Made by a program: the position numbers and the translations under genes. Positions 1 to 5,972 of a stretch of 5,972 bases of DNA are shown piece after piece. The notes under the pieces were generated by a model. The model ran no database searches, was not told where the DNA came from, and worked only from the letters and a program-made list of their open reading frames with translations. This stretch comes from Planctomycetaceae bacterium (lineage in GTDB: Bacteria; Planctomycetota; Planctomycetia; Pirellulales; Pirellulaceae): positions 1 to 5,972 of the forward strand of contig JAHEAM010000252.1 of assembly GCA_024642765.1 (NCBI GenBank). Reading direction: 5' to 3'. How positions within the stretch are numbered: the stretch's first letter is position 1; each line of letters starts with the position of its first letter.

Positions 1-1687
1 GCGCGTTGAGATCTGCCTCTTCAACGATCAGCGTATAGTTATCCGTTCGTGCAGTGTTCGGTTCTGGCGCATGGCTATGCGGTGACATTCGATTGTCGGC
101 TGCTTCGGCGTAAAAGATTGCTTTGTCGCCTGGTGACAGTCGTAGCCTTAAAGGCTCGATCGACATACGACTGGTGACGATTTGACGTGAGGTTTCGGTT
201 GGCAACTGGATCGATTCATCGAGCAACCTTGTTCCTTGATGGTCAAACACGACGCGGACAGAAGCAATCTCATAATCCAAATCGTGGGCGAGAACTTCTA
301 GGTCAGCGGAGCCGTTAACGGGGACATGGATTTCGTTTGCTTCAGGTTTGATCATTTGAATTTCCGGACCTAGGTCTGGAGTGATTCGAATGGGATAAAT
401 GTTTGTGGTTTCGTTTCGATGTCCGTCCACGGAGACAAATTTCAATTGAAAATGGGTGAATTCTGGCGTCCGCTGTTTTCGGTCGAAGAGCAACAAGAAA
501 TCGCCTCTGGCCGTTTGTCCGTCATGTGACATCGTGATCGACGAAATGACCGAGCTACTTGCCGATTTCGCAAGGCCCGGCTCCGTTTTTAGTAGTTCGA
601 CATAAGCGACCTTGATGGGCATGTTGGCCAAAGCGTTAACGAACACGCGTGAGCCCTCAATACCCGACAATACGTCGCTCTTACGCAGCTCACGTTTGGC
701 CAACTTTGTGTAAGCGGGCGGTTCGATCCGAATGTCTTCGACTGCAATCGTTGGGTTTGGGTTAACTGTCACATAGAATTGTCGTGACTGGGCGTCACCG
801 GCTTCGATCCAATAACTTAGATCCGTATCGAGTGCACCCGAGTCAGTAGTCGAAACCACGCCTTGATAGTTGCCATCTTCTGCTGCGAGTTGCATTAACA
901 CCACAACACGATTGAAGCGACCATCGGACGAGCTGAAAATAAGTTGGACATCATCTGGATTGTGTTGGCCTTTGATTGAAGCAGTTACCAGTAGTCGTTC
1001 GCCGAAAAATAGACGTGTGTCTCCAGGAGTGACGTCAACAATTTTGACAATCGATGGCCGAGCAACTGCAGCCGTTGGCCACAGAACTCGCTGGATCGTA
1101 GCCCAAGGGCTCTTCGGTGAAAGGATTGCGTACAACACCATGAAAGCTGCAAGGCCGACCAAAATCAATCCCCATCGAATCGCCGTTGCACGATCGATCT
1201 TCTCTAAGTTGGAAACTTGCGAAAGATCTTGAGCAGCGCGTTTGGAAACGGCTTGGACTATGGCTGGCCGATTGGCCGCTGACGGACTTGCTTGCAAATA
1301 AGAATAATTGATCAAGCTGTTGTTGAAACGATCGTTGGCCGCCTCGATCATTTTCGCCGAATACTTTGGATTGATGTGGCGAAAACTTGCGCGAACCAAT
1401 TTTACGAATGCGATTGCAGCAAGTCCAACGATCAAGACGACGAAAAACAACCAACGTGTCAAAGTCCCTAAGGATACAACCCAAGCGTCAATTACGATTG
1501 CCAAAAGCAAAACACTCAGAGTCCAAATGACCATCAAAATGAGGCTGGTCACAACGTCATTTAAGCGAACTTGACGACTCGCGTGCTGCAGCTGTTTTTC
1601 AATGTATTTGTCAACAGCCGTCGCTGGCGACATGGAAGCCGAGCGCGTCGGCTCGGGGAGTGGCTGGGTTGGCGATTGAAAGGACAT
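1..1687 (-). CDS. Large three-TM membrane protein with Ig-like outer domains (DUF4175-like), N-terminal part, 3' end outside window
   Basis: The reading frame is open from ATG at 1687 down to base 1, giving 562 residues with no stop, so the gene is truncated by the window edge. An AAGG ribosome site (1695-1698) lies 7 bases before the ATG; a GTG codon directly precedes it as an alternative start. Hydrophobic segments sit at about residues 46-66, 79-97 and 172-190. Between the second and third is a charged region of about 75 residues (including NPKYSAKMIEAANDRFNNSL) likely to be cytoplasmic. After residue 200 the protein becomes beta-rich and Ig-like: segments such as YWIEAGDAQSRQFYVTV and IEPPAYTKL (331-339) resemble the outer part of large DUF4175-type membrane proteins common in planctomycetes and verrucomicrobia. 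The family name is from memory and its function is not established. It lies downstream of the sigma/anti-sigma pair on the same strand, which suggests an envelope role. I see no catalytic motif. Confidence 0.75.
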   Translation of the reverse strand, partial: MSFQSPTQPLPEPTRSASMSPATAVDKYIEKQLQHASRQVRLNDVVTSLILMVIWTLSVLLLAIVIDAWVVSLGTLTRWLFFVVLIVGLAAIAFVKLVRASFRHINPKYSAKMIEAANDRFNNSLINYSYLQASPSAANRPAIVQAVSKRAAQDLSQVSNLEKIDRATAIRWGLILVGLAAFMVLYAILSPKSPWATIQRVLWPTAAVARPSIVKIVDVTPGDTRLFFGERLLVTASIKGQHNPDDVQLIFSSSDGRFNRVVVLMQLAAEDGNYQGVVSTTDSGALDTDLSYWIEAGDAQSRQFYVTVNPNPTIAVEDIRIEPPAYTKLAKRELRKSDVLSGIEGSRVFVNALANMPIKVAYVELLKTEPGLAKSASSSVISSITMSHDGQTARGDFLLLFDRKQRTPEFTHFQLKFVSVDGHRNETTNIYPIRITPDLGPEIQMIKPEANEIHVPVNGSADLEVLAHDLDYEIASVRVVFDHQGTRLLDESIQLPTETSRQIVTSRMSIEPLRLRLSPGDKAIFYAEAADNRMSPHSHAPEPNTARTDNYTLIVEEADLNA

Positions 1688-1939
1688 CACTGAACCTTGT
1701 TAGGGGCAATCTACGCGAATGGTGTTTTGACGCAATCCTATCAAAGAAGTTCGATAAAGTTTAAGTTCAAGCCTCAATCTTTCGTCAAAAGTTCGGATTG
1801 TTGGGTGCTAGGGGGTGAGATTGAGTCGACTAAAACACAATGCTCGAATACATAACCGTTTTTTCCGTCAATTTGATTATAGGCAGGTCCACTAGTATCT
1901 GTGAGGAAAGGGCCTCTGTGGTTGCTCGGCAGGCAAGCC
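1688..1939. other. Intergenic gap without a convincing gene
   Basis: This 252-base gap separates the anti-sigma gene from the large membrane protein gene. An 84-codon frame starting at TTG (2028) crosses it on the minus strand and ends at 1774, but 89 bases of it overlap the anti-sigma gene in another frame, and its protein has no recognisable domain. I see no strong hairpin followed by a T-run and no good -35/-10 pair. The gap is long for an operon, so a separate promoter for the downstream gene is possible. Confidence 0.5.
1695..1698 (-). promoter_or_regulatory. Ribosome binding site of the large membrane protein gene
   Basis: AAGG on the minus strand, 7 bases before the ATG at 1687. The spacing favours this ATG over the GTG immediately upstream, which would leave only 4 bases. 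Confidence 0.5.
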
Positions 1940-3208
1940 CTAACGCGATTGGCGAGGGAGTAGCAATTTTCGGCTGAGATAAAGGGCCCGCACTTCGTCT
2001 TTGAACAATTCGGGAGACAAACCGTCAAGTTTATTGCGTTCCTCGGACGGCAGCGTGAAGAAAAACGATTGCAGTTCTGCGTCTGTGATTTGCGGACGCG
2101 CCAACATTTGGCGTACGAAGTTCAATTCGGAATCGTTGCCTGATTCCATAATTCTTTTTGCGGCGGTGGATAACGTTGTCTTGAGAAGTTGATATTCCGC
2201 GCTCGGCACAAGTTCACGGGAATTGCTAAATCGCAAGTAGATTCGAACGGCAGTTTCGTTATTTGCCAAAACGGCTTCTTTGGAAGACTGTCGAATTCGC
2301 CCTGCCAATTGTGACTTTACTTCTTCGCCATATTTTTCAGCGAGCGCTTTGAGCCATCGATCGAACGAAATAAAATCTGATTTGGGTAGTCTGTCAACTT
2401 CTGAAGACTGCAGTTCTCGGAGTTTAGTAATGAATAAAATTTTTTCTTGAGGCGTTGCCAGATTCTGCAATTCAATTTTTTCTCCGATGTCGAGTTCGGA
2501 TTGCCAGCTGTAATAGCTTTCGCCAACTGCCATGAGTTGCCGCGAATCGGGCTGCTGCAGCAACATGGTATGAAACGTTCGATAGGATTCTTTTTCTTGT
2601 GTGTTCAGCAAATCGAATTGTAGTTTTCGGTGTTCAAGTGTCTTAAGTTGTTCGGGTGACATGGCCTCCATCAACGTTTTATTTTCTTCGAAGGTCGGTT
2701 TGGGCGTCGTTGTGTACGGAGAAGTCAAATTGTCGTTCACGAAAATTTCGGCTTCATTGAGTTTTTCAAGATAGTCGAGGTTGTTTTGCAGAGTTCGATA
2801 GATCACAAAGTTTTGTAAAACTGGTAAGTCCGTGACGATGGCGCGGTACTCCCGGTCTCGCCAAAAAGTCGTAAGTACGTAGGACGCAATCATTGAGACA
2901 ACAGCGAGCAGGCACCAAAGGGCAGCTAGGACAATACGATTGCGCGAGCGTTTCCGATTTGTTTGTTCATGTTTGATTGACGAAACCACCAATTCCATTG
3001 TCGATTTCGTGAAGGAGTTTGTGGGACCAGAGATCGGCAGAATATCCAATGCGTCCCAGGTCCGTTCGAGGTGCTGGAGGCGGACCCGCGCTTCGGGGTC
3101 TTGGGCCAATCGACGTTCGACTTTGTCGGCGTATTCGCTTGGCAATTCACCGTCGAGATAGGCGACCAACTCGTCATCGTTCGGTGTTTGGGATTTTGAT
3201 TCGTCCAT
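1940..3208 (-). CDS. Putative membrane anti-sigma factor, zinc-ligand-free, with long extracytoplasmic helical domain
   Basis: 422 residues counted from ATG at 3208; a GTG at 3211 is an equally possible start and neither has a strong ribosome site. Residues 11-60 (DDELVAYLDGELP, then an ERRLAQDPEARVRLQHLERTW stretch broken here as ERRLAQDPEAR plus VRLQHLERTW) match the N-terminal pattern of anti-sigma factors: acidic DDEL, LDGEL and a helix of E/R/L residues. The classical zinc motif HxxxCxxC is absent; the only cysteine, near residue 99, is inside the membrane segment. A basic stretch (NRKRSRNR, about 84-91) precedes one TM helix at 92-112, which places the N-terminus inside and about 310 residues outside. 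The outer part is predicted mostly helical, rich in E, L, K and Q, with repeated 'P-E/Q' helix starts (SPEQL near 183, TPQEK near 252, LPSEER near 386), loosely like DUF3106-type proteins. It follows the sigma gene on the same strand with a 106-base gap, the usual position of a cognate anti-sigma factor. The pairing is inferred. Confidence 0.75.
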   Translation of the reverse strand: MDESKSQTPNDDELVAYLDGELPSEYADKVERRLAQDPEARVRLQHLERTWDALDILPISGPTNSFTKSTMELVVSSIKHEQTNRKRSRNRIVLAALWCLLAVVSMIASYVLTTFWRDREYRAIVTDLPVLQNFVIYRTLQNNLDYLEKLNEAEIFVNDNLTSPYTTTPKPTFEENKTLMEAMSPEQLKTLEHRKLQFDLLNTQEKESYRTFHTMLLQQPDSRQLMAVGESYYSWQSELDIGEKIELQNLATPQEKILFITKLRELQSSEVDRLPKSDFISFDRWLKALAEKYGEEVKSQLAGRIRQSSKEAVLANNETAVRIYLRFSNSRELVPSAEYQLLKTTLSTAAKRIMESGNDSELNFVRQMLARPQITDAELQSFFFTLPSEERNKLDGLSPELFKDEVRALYLSRKLLLPRQSR

Positions 3209-3264
3209 CACTTCAGAATTTGTTTGACATAAATGCTATTGGTTACACATGATTACTTTTGGTT

Positions 3265-3284
3265 CCGCTCTGCAAGCGTAGCGG
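3265..3284. repeat. Short inverted repeat between sigma and anti-sigma genes
   Basis: CCGCT (3265-3269) and AGCGG (3280-3284) form a 5-bp stem with a 10-base loop in the 106-base spacer. No T-run follows on the minus strand, so it does not look like an intrinsic terminator. It could be an attenuator, an RNA processing site or chance. The spacer is otherwise without a gene. Confidence 0.3.
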
Positions 3285-3314
3285 GTTCGGGCTGACTTAC
3301 ATTTTTGGTACCTT

Positions 3315-3983
3315 TCATTCAAGCGATTCGTTTTGATACAGCGATTTTGACAAAACTCCGGAATCGAAATAGGGCTCCAGTAGCTCTTTCAAACTTGCGC
3401 GAGCCCGTGACAGCAGGCTCTTGACGGCTTGCGGTGTGAGTTGCATTGTTTCCGCGATGTCCTGGTAACTCATTCCTTCAAATTTACTTAAGAGTACAGC
3501 CGTCCTTTGGCGTTCGTTCAACGCTTGAATTGCAAATCGCACAATCTCGGCGCTTTCCAGTTTGTCCAATTGTCGCGTGGGCATTTGTCCGCTGGCGGCA
3601 ACGGCTAGGCGTTCCATCGGCCGAGGTGAGTCGGTCGAACCATCGTCTTCATTTAAGTTGATTTCTACGTTTTTGGATCGCTTGCGAATGGCGTTACTGG
3701 CAACGTTATGCGTAATCGTAAAGAGCCAAGTCGAAAATCGAGCTCCCGCAGTGTAATTTTCACGTGCGCGAAATACACGCATGAAAACTTCTTGAGCCAG
3801 GTCTTCAGCGATTTCCCGTGAGACCATATGCTGCAAAAAACCGATCACGCGTCCTTCGTACTTCTTAACCAGTTTTTCATAGGCCGTGGCACTGCCATTG
3901 CGCACCTCCAGCATCAAACGTACATCAGGGTCGATGAGTTCGTAATTGGGAGTATTCGACGTGGAGGAGTCGGTGACAGACAA
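3315..3983 (-). CDS. ECF-type (RpoE-like) RNA polymerase sigma factor
   Basis: 222 residues, typical for a group 4 (ECF) sigma factor, which directs core RNA polymerase to a small set of promoters. Region 2 lies at about residues 33-104: DLAQEVFMRVFRAR (61-74) is the core-binding and -10 region helix, and FSTWLFTITHNVASNAIRKR (83-102) is the characteristic 2.3/2.4 block. A linker of about 45 residues follows. Region 4 at about 148-201 has ALNERQRTAVLLSKFEGMSY and then DIAETMQLTPQAVKSLLSRA, the helix-turn-helix that reads the -35 element. Region 3 is absent, as in all ECF factors. The start is TTG at 3983: an in-frame TAA lies immediately upstream and AGGA sits 9 bases before it. The next in-frame ATG is codon 24, just ahead of region 2. 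The anti-sigma gene follows directly, so control by sequestration at the membrane is likely. The exact ECF subgroup cannot be set by eye. Confidence 0.95.
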   Translation of the reverse strand: MSVTDSSTSNTPNYELIDPDVRLMLEVRNGSATAYEKLVKKYEGRVIGFLQHMVSREIAEDLAQEVFMRVFRARENYTAGARFSTWLFTITHNVASNAIRKRSKNVEINLNEDDGSTDSPRPMERLAVAASGQMPTRQLDKLESAEIVRFAIQALNERQRTAVLLSKFEGMSYQDIAETMQLTPQAVKSLLSRARASLKELLEPYFDSGVLSKSLYQNESLE

Positions 3984-3992
3984 TTATTTGAA

Positions 3993-3996
3993 TCCT
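3993..3996 (-). promoter_or_regulatory. Ribosome binding site supporting the TTG start of the sigma factor
   Basis: AGGA on the minus strand, 9 bases before TTG at 3983. Because a stop codon (TAA) precedes the TTG in frame, this site decides between the TTG and the internal ATG at codon 24, which would shorten the protein by 23 residues. Confidence 0.5.
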
Positions 3997-4023
3997 GAAA
4001 GCTATGCGGTCATCAAGCCTTCA

Positions 4024-4029
4024 ATCATA
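4024..4029 (-). promoter_or_regulatory. Possible -10 box of the sigma gene
   Basis: TATGAT on the minus strand matches TATAAT at 5 of 6 positions and lies about 40 bases before the sigma start. A TTGAAA sits upstream but with only about 14 bases between them, which is short for a housekeeping promoter. An ECF-type autoregulated promoter was looked for and is not clear. Confidence 0.25.
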
Positions 4030-4090
4030 GTCCTTTAGTTGCATTTCAAAAACAGACCGTCCGTGAATAGGTATGCATTTAGATTAACCC

Positions 4091-4112
4091 CCGAAATCAA
4101 ACAGAGTTTCGG
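4091..4112. terminator. 6-bp inverted repeat downstream of rlmN, possible weak terminator
   Basis: CCGAAA (4091-4096) and TTTCGG (4107-4112) form a perfect 6-bp stem with a 10-base loop, about 45 bases past the rlmN stop codon. On the minus strand, the direction of rlmN, the stem is followed by G residues and mixed sequence, not a T-run, so it is not a textbook intrinsic terminator. T-rich sequence (TTATTTTTG) lies on the plus-strand side, where no gene ends. Confidence 0.3.
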
Positions 4113-4155
4113 AATGAACATTATTTTTGTCGCTCAAAGCTTCAATCGATAGCAA

Positions 4156-5214
4156 CTAAGGATTCAATTGGTGTGGCATTTCCGGACCGTTGCCTGTGGC
4201 TTGGCGGCGTAACTGTCCGCAAGCGGCGTTGATATCATCGCCCTTCCGTTGCCGAAATTTGATCACGATACCTTGAGACTCTAATATGTCGCGAAAACGA
4301 AAAATCACTTTGGCCTCAGGTGTTCGGTAAGGCAAGCCGGCGACTGGGTTGTAGGGAATCACGTTCAACAAGGCCCCGCGTCCCGCCAATAACTCAGCAA
4401 GTTCGCTTGCATGCTCGGGTTGGTCATTGATGCCTGCCAACAACACATACTCGAAGGTAAGGCGGCGGCCTGTGTGTTCGAAAAAATATTCTGAGGCCCC
4501 AAGAATCGCATTCAACCCAGTTTTTGCATTGACTGGAACTAATTGGTTTCGTAACTCATCGTTGGGGGCATGCAAACTGATAGCCAAATGATAACGGCAA
4601 TCCTGATCGGCCAACTTTCGAATCGCTGCGGGAATGCCAACCGTCGAGATCGTGATTCGACGGGCGCTGATTCCTAGGCCATCCGGAGAAGTGGCTTCCT
4701 CCAACGCCGGCAACACGCCGCTCAAGTTCGCGAGTGGATCACCCATGCCCATCATCACGATGTGGCTCAAGCGTTCGTCGGCTGGCAGCAATCGCGACAA
4801 ACGCAACGCCTGTTCGCAAATTTCAGACCAAGTCAGACTACGTTCTACGCCATTCAATCCACTCGCGCAGAAAACACACCCCATCGCACAGCCTACCTGG
4901 CTACTAACACAAATGGTTCGCCGAATACCGTCTCGCAACAAAACGCATTCAATCTCGCCACCACCCTGCAGCCCCAACAAAAGCTTTTCCGTTCCATCGG
5001 ACGACTGCTGCTGGACCAGGATTTTCGTTTCCCAAAATTTAAAATTTTCGACTAGATCAGCGCGGAGTTTTTTCGGAAGATCTGACATCTCTTCGAATTC
5101 ATTGATTCGAGAGTCGAATAACCAACGTCGAATTTGATTGGCGCGGAATGCCGGATGTCCGTGTTCCTGCAACCAGGAATTCATCTCCGGCAACATACTT
5201 AAGATCGATTTCAT
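4156..5214 (-). CDS. rlmN: Dual-specificity 23S rRNA/tRNA adenine-C2 methyltransferase RlmN (radical SAM)
   Basis: 352 residues, complete; the E. coli protein has 384. RlmN methylates C2 of A2503 in 23S rRNA and of A37 in some tRNAs, in the cytoplasm, using a 4Fe-4S cluster and two SAM molecules. The radical-SAM motif CxxxCxxC is C109, C113, C116 within VGCAMGCVFC. C102 in ICVSSQVGC matches E. coli C118, and C332 in GDDINAACGQL matches the methyl-carrying C355. E89 in GEIEC lies at the place of E. coli E105. The N-terminal accessory domain (about 1-75) contains the family's HGHPAFRANQIRRWLF segment. ISLHAPNDELRNQLVPVN (192-209) and VIPYNPV (295-301) are further family landmarks. The SAM-binding motif reads GMGDP (156-160) where most members have GMGEP. 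The start at ATG 5214 is supported by AGGA at 5222-5225, 7 bases upstream. The gene has its own upstream region and is divergent from the dehydrogenase gene. The distinction from Cfr rests on context and overall fit. Confidence 0.97.
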   Translation of the reverse strand: MKSILSMLPEMNSWLQEHGHPAFRANQIRRWLFDSRINEFEEMSDLPKKLRADLVENFKFWETKILVQQQSSDGTEKLLLGLQGGGEIECVLLRDGIRRTICVSSQVGCAMGCVFCASGLNGVERSLTWSEICEQALRLSRLLPADERLSHIVMMGMGDPLANLSGVLPALEEATSPDGLGISARRITISTVGIPAAIRKLADQDCRYHLAISLHAPNDELRNQLVPVNAKTGLNAILGASEYFFEHTGRRLTFEYVLLAGINDQPEHASELAELLAGRGALLNVIPYNPVAGLPYRTPEAKVIFRFRDILESQGIVIKFRQRKGDDINAACGQLRRQATGNGPEMPHQLNP

Positions 5215-5221
5215 GAAGGCA

Positions 5222-5225
5222 TCCT
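5222..5225 (-). promoter_or_regulatory. Ribosome binding site of rlmN
   Basis: AGGA on the minus strand, 7 bases before the ATG at 5214. An out-of-frame ATG overlaps it (5223-5221) and opens a frame of only three codons that ends across the rlmN start. Confidence 0.55.
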
Positions 5226-5353
5226 GCGACCAATATCAAAACTAAAGAAAAAACTTCGTTTCATCGACTCTGTTAACAACACGCGAAACACGACAAATAG
5301 CCAAAATGCTGGCAAGCCTTAGTCGAAATAGTTCATTTGCATTTGAGATTTCG

Positions 5354-5382
5354 TTGATCCGCAAATCAGTGGATGTTACAGT
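5354..5382 (+). promoter_or_regulatory. Possible promoter of the sugar dehydrogenase gene
   Basis: TTGATC (5354-5359; 4 of 6 to TTGACA) and TACAGT (5377-5382; 4 of 6 to TATAAT) are separated by 17 bases, about 55 bases ahead of the ATG at 5437. Both boxes are weak, and planctomycete promoters often depart from the E. coli consensus. No equally good candidate is seen for rlmN on the other strand. Confidence 0.25.
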
Positions 5383-5424
5383 CAGTCCCAATGGGGTTGA
5401 TGATGTGACAGACAGGGACAATTC

Positions 5425-5428
5425 GAGG
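5425..5428 (+). promoter_or_regulatory. Ribosome binding site of the sugar dehydrogenase gene
   Basis: GAGG, 8 bases before the ATG at 5437. It supports translation starting in the frame that carries the signal peptide, rather than at a start inside the second frame. Confidence 0.5.
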
Positions 5429-5436
5429 CCGCATAA

Positions 5437-5972
5437 ATGAGACTAGGAATTTTGATTGCAAATCGCAATTGTTGGCCACTATTTTACCAGCAAACGTTCA
5501 AATCGCGAAGTTGGTTGGCAAGTTGTTTGTGTGTGATTTGTCTGTTCGGACTGAATTCGGCCTTCGCTCAGTCGCCTTCGTTAACCCTGATGCGTGTTGG
5601 GACAGGATTTTGGATTTCCTGTTTTGGGGGTGTCTGCACCTGGTAACCCGAACCAAATGTTTGTTGTTGAGAAGGCTGGCAATATTCGAATTCTGGATTT
5701 GACAACGGGTGCGATCAACTCCACACCATTTTTGTCTGCTGCAAACCTGGCCGCAGGGAATGGGCTTTCAACGAGCGGTGAGCAAGGATTACTTGGGTTG
5801 GCGTTCGACCCAAACTATCAATCCAATCGTCGCTTTTATGTGAACTACACTGATGGCTCCGGCAATACCAGGATTCGCAGTTACCTGAGTCAATTGTCAA
5901 ATGTCAATCAAACTGACATATCAAGCGAGTCAGAGATCCTCCAAATTGCACAACCCTTTTCAAATCACAATG
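5437..5972 (+). CDS. Exported PQQ-dependent sugar dehydrogenase (GSDH/sorbosone dehydrogenase family), frameshifted and 3'-partial
   Basis: The gene starts at ATG 5437 with GAGG 8 bases upstream. The first 44 residues form a signal peptide: a long n-region, a hydrophobic core (WLASCLCVICLFGL, 26-39) and an AFA/Q cleavage site after residue 44, so the enzyme acts outside the cytoplasm. The mature start SPSLTLMRVGTGF is family-like, but this frame then stops at 5644-5646. Family sequence resumes one base later in frame (from 5612): GFPVLGVSAPGNPNQMFVVE and KAGNIRILDL, then GEQGLLGLAFDPNY (one of the strongest family motifs) and RFYVNYTDGSG. The last complete codons encode PFSNHN; the His (5966-5968) aligns with catalytic His144 of Acinetobacter soluble glucose dehydrogenase. 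Such enzymes are beta-propellers that oxidise sugars or related alcohols with PQQ; the substrate here is unknown. One extra T at 5608-5611 explains the break, by mutation or sequencing error. Removing it gives 178 residues before the window ends. Planctomycete members often carry further C-terminal domains, not visible here. Confidence 0.8.
5608..5611 (+). other. Frameshift site in the sugar dehydrogenase gene
   Basis: A run of four T residues. Reading GGA-TTT, skipping one T, then GGA-TTT-CCT joins RVGTGF to GFPVLGVSAPGNPNQ and restores a continuous family-like protein. The frame before the site ends at TAA 5644-5646; the frame after it is closed upstream by TGA at 5588-5590. The shift therefore must lie between 5591 and 5646, and the T-run is the point that keeps family residues on both sides. 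Confidence 0.7.

Noticed and set aside
870..1574. Plus- and minus-strand frames of 88-149 codons in the left part
   Set aside because: All lie within the large membrane protein gene, which is open from 1687 to base 1 and has coherent TM and beta-rich segments. The competing frames have no such features.
1774..2028. An 84-codon minus-strand frame (TTG start) overlapping the end of the anti-sigma gene and crossing the gap
   Set aside because: It begins inside the anti-sigma gene in another frame, uses a TTG start and has no recognisable domain. I also considered it as a shifted continuation of the anti-sigma gene, but the anti-sigma C-terminus ends plausibly in its own frame.
4634..5137. A 167-codon plus-strand frame opposite rlmN
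   Set aside because: It lies wholly antisense to the unmistakable rlmN gene and has a composition typical of a reverse-frame shadow, with no domain.
5271..5278. TGTTAACA palindrome upstream of rlmN
   Set aside because: An isolated 8-base palindrome in AT-rich intergenic DNA is expected by chance; there is no second copy or adjoining promoter box.
5626..5630. The GGGGG run as the frameshift point in the sugar dehydrogenase
   Set aside because: A shift here would keep WISCF from the first frame and lose the FPVLG segment, which fits the family. The TTTT run at 5608-5611 keeps family residues on both sides.
5469..5702. A 77-codon plus-strand frame overlapping the start of the sugar dehydrogenase
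   Set aside because: It is in the third frame, not the two that carry the signal peptide and the propeller motifs, and its protein has no family features.

Overview
The window looks like ordinary chromosomal DNA from a planctomycete, most likely of the Pirellulaceae type. The main reasons are the module of ECF sigma factor, cysteine-poor anti-sigma protein and large three-TM, Ig-like protein with an 'EPPAYT' segment, together with a secreted PQQ-type sugar dehydrogenase. This is judged from protein character alone, without a database search. I see no mobile element, tRNA, rRNA, CRISPR array or prophage gene.

Layout from left to right. (1) Positions 1-1687, minus strand: the N-terminal 562 residues of a large membrane protein whose 3' end lies beyond the left edge. 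It stays open from its start codon to base 1. (2) 1688-1939: a 252-base gap without a convincing gene. (3) 1940-3208, minus strand: a single-pass membrane anti-sigma-like protein with a long outer domain. (4) 3315-3983, minus strand: an ECF RNA polymerase sigma factor starting at TTG. (5) 3984-4155: an intergenic spacer with a 6-bp inverted repeat and a possible promoter. (6) 4156-5214, minus strand: rlmN, encoding the radical-SAM RNA methyltransferase. (7) 5215-5436: a divergent intergenic region. (8) 5437-5972, plus strand: the beginning of an exported PQQ-dependent sugar dehydrogenase. Its reading frame is broken by one apparent extra T at 5608-5611, and it runs off the right edge.

How the genes fit together: the sigma factor, the anti-sigma protein and the large membrane protein lie head to tail and probably form one envelope-linked regulatory unit. 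In that model the anti-sigma protein holds the sigma factor at the membrane through its short N-terminal cytoplasmic region and senses something with its roughly 310-residue outer domain. The gaps of about 106 and 252 bases mean co-transcription is possible but not shown. rlmN is a housekeeping gene that happens to lie upstream, and the divergent dehydrogenase is a separate transcription unit.

The most notable observation is the frameshift in the dehydrogenase. The second is the unusually large, zinc-ligand-free anti-sigma protein next to the membrane protein. I found no firm evidence for a wholly new system.
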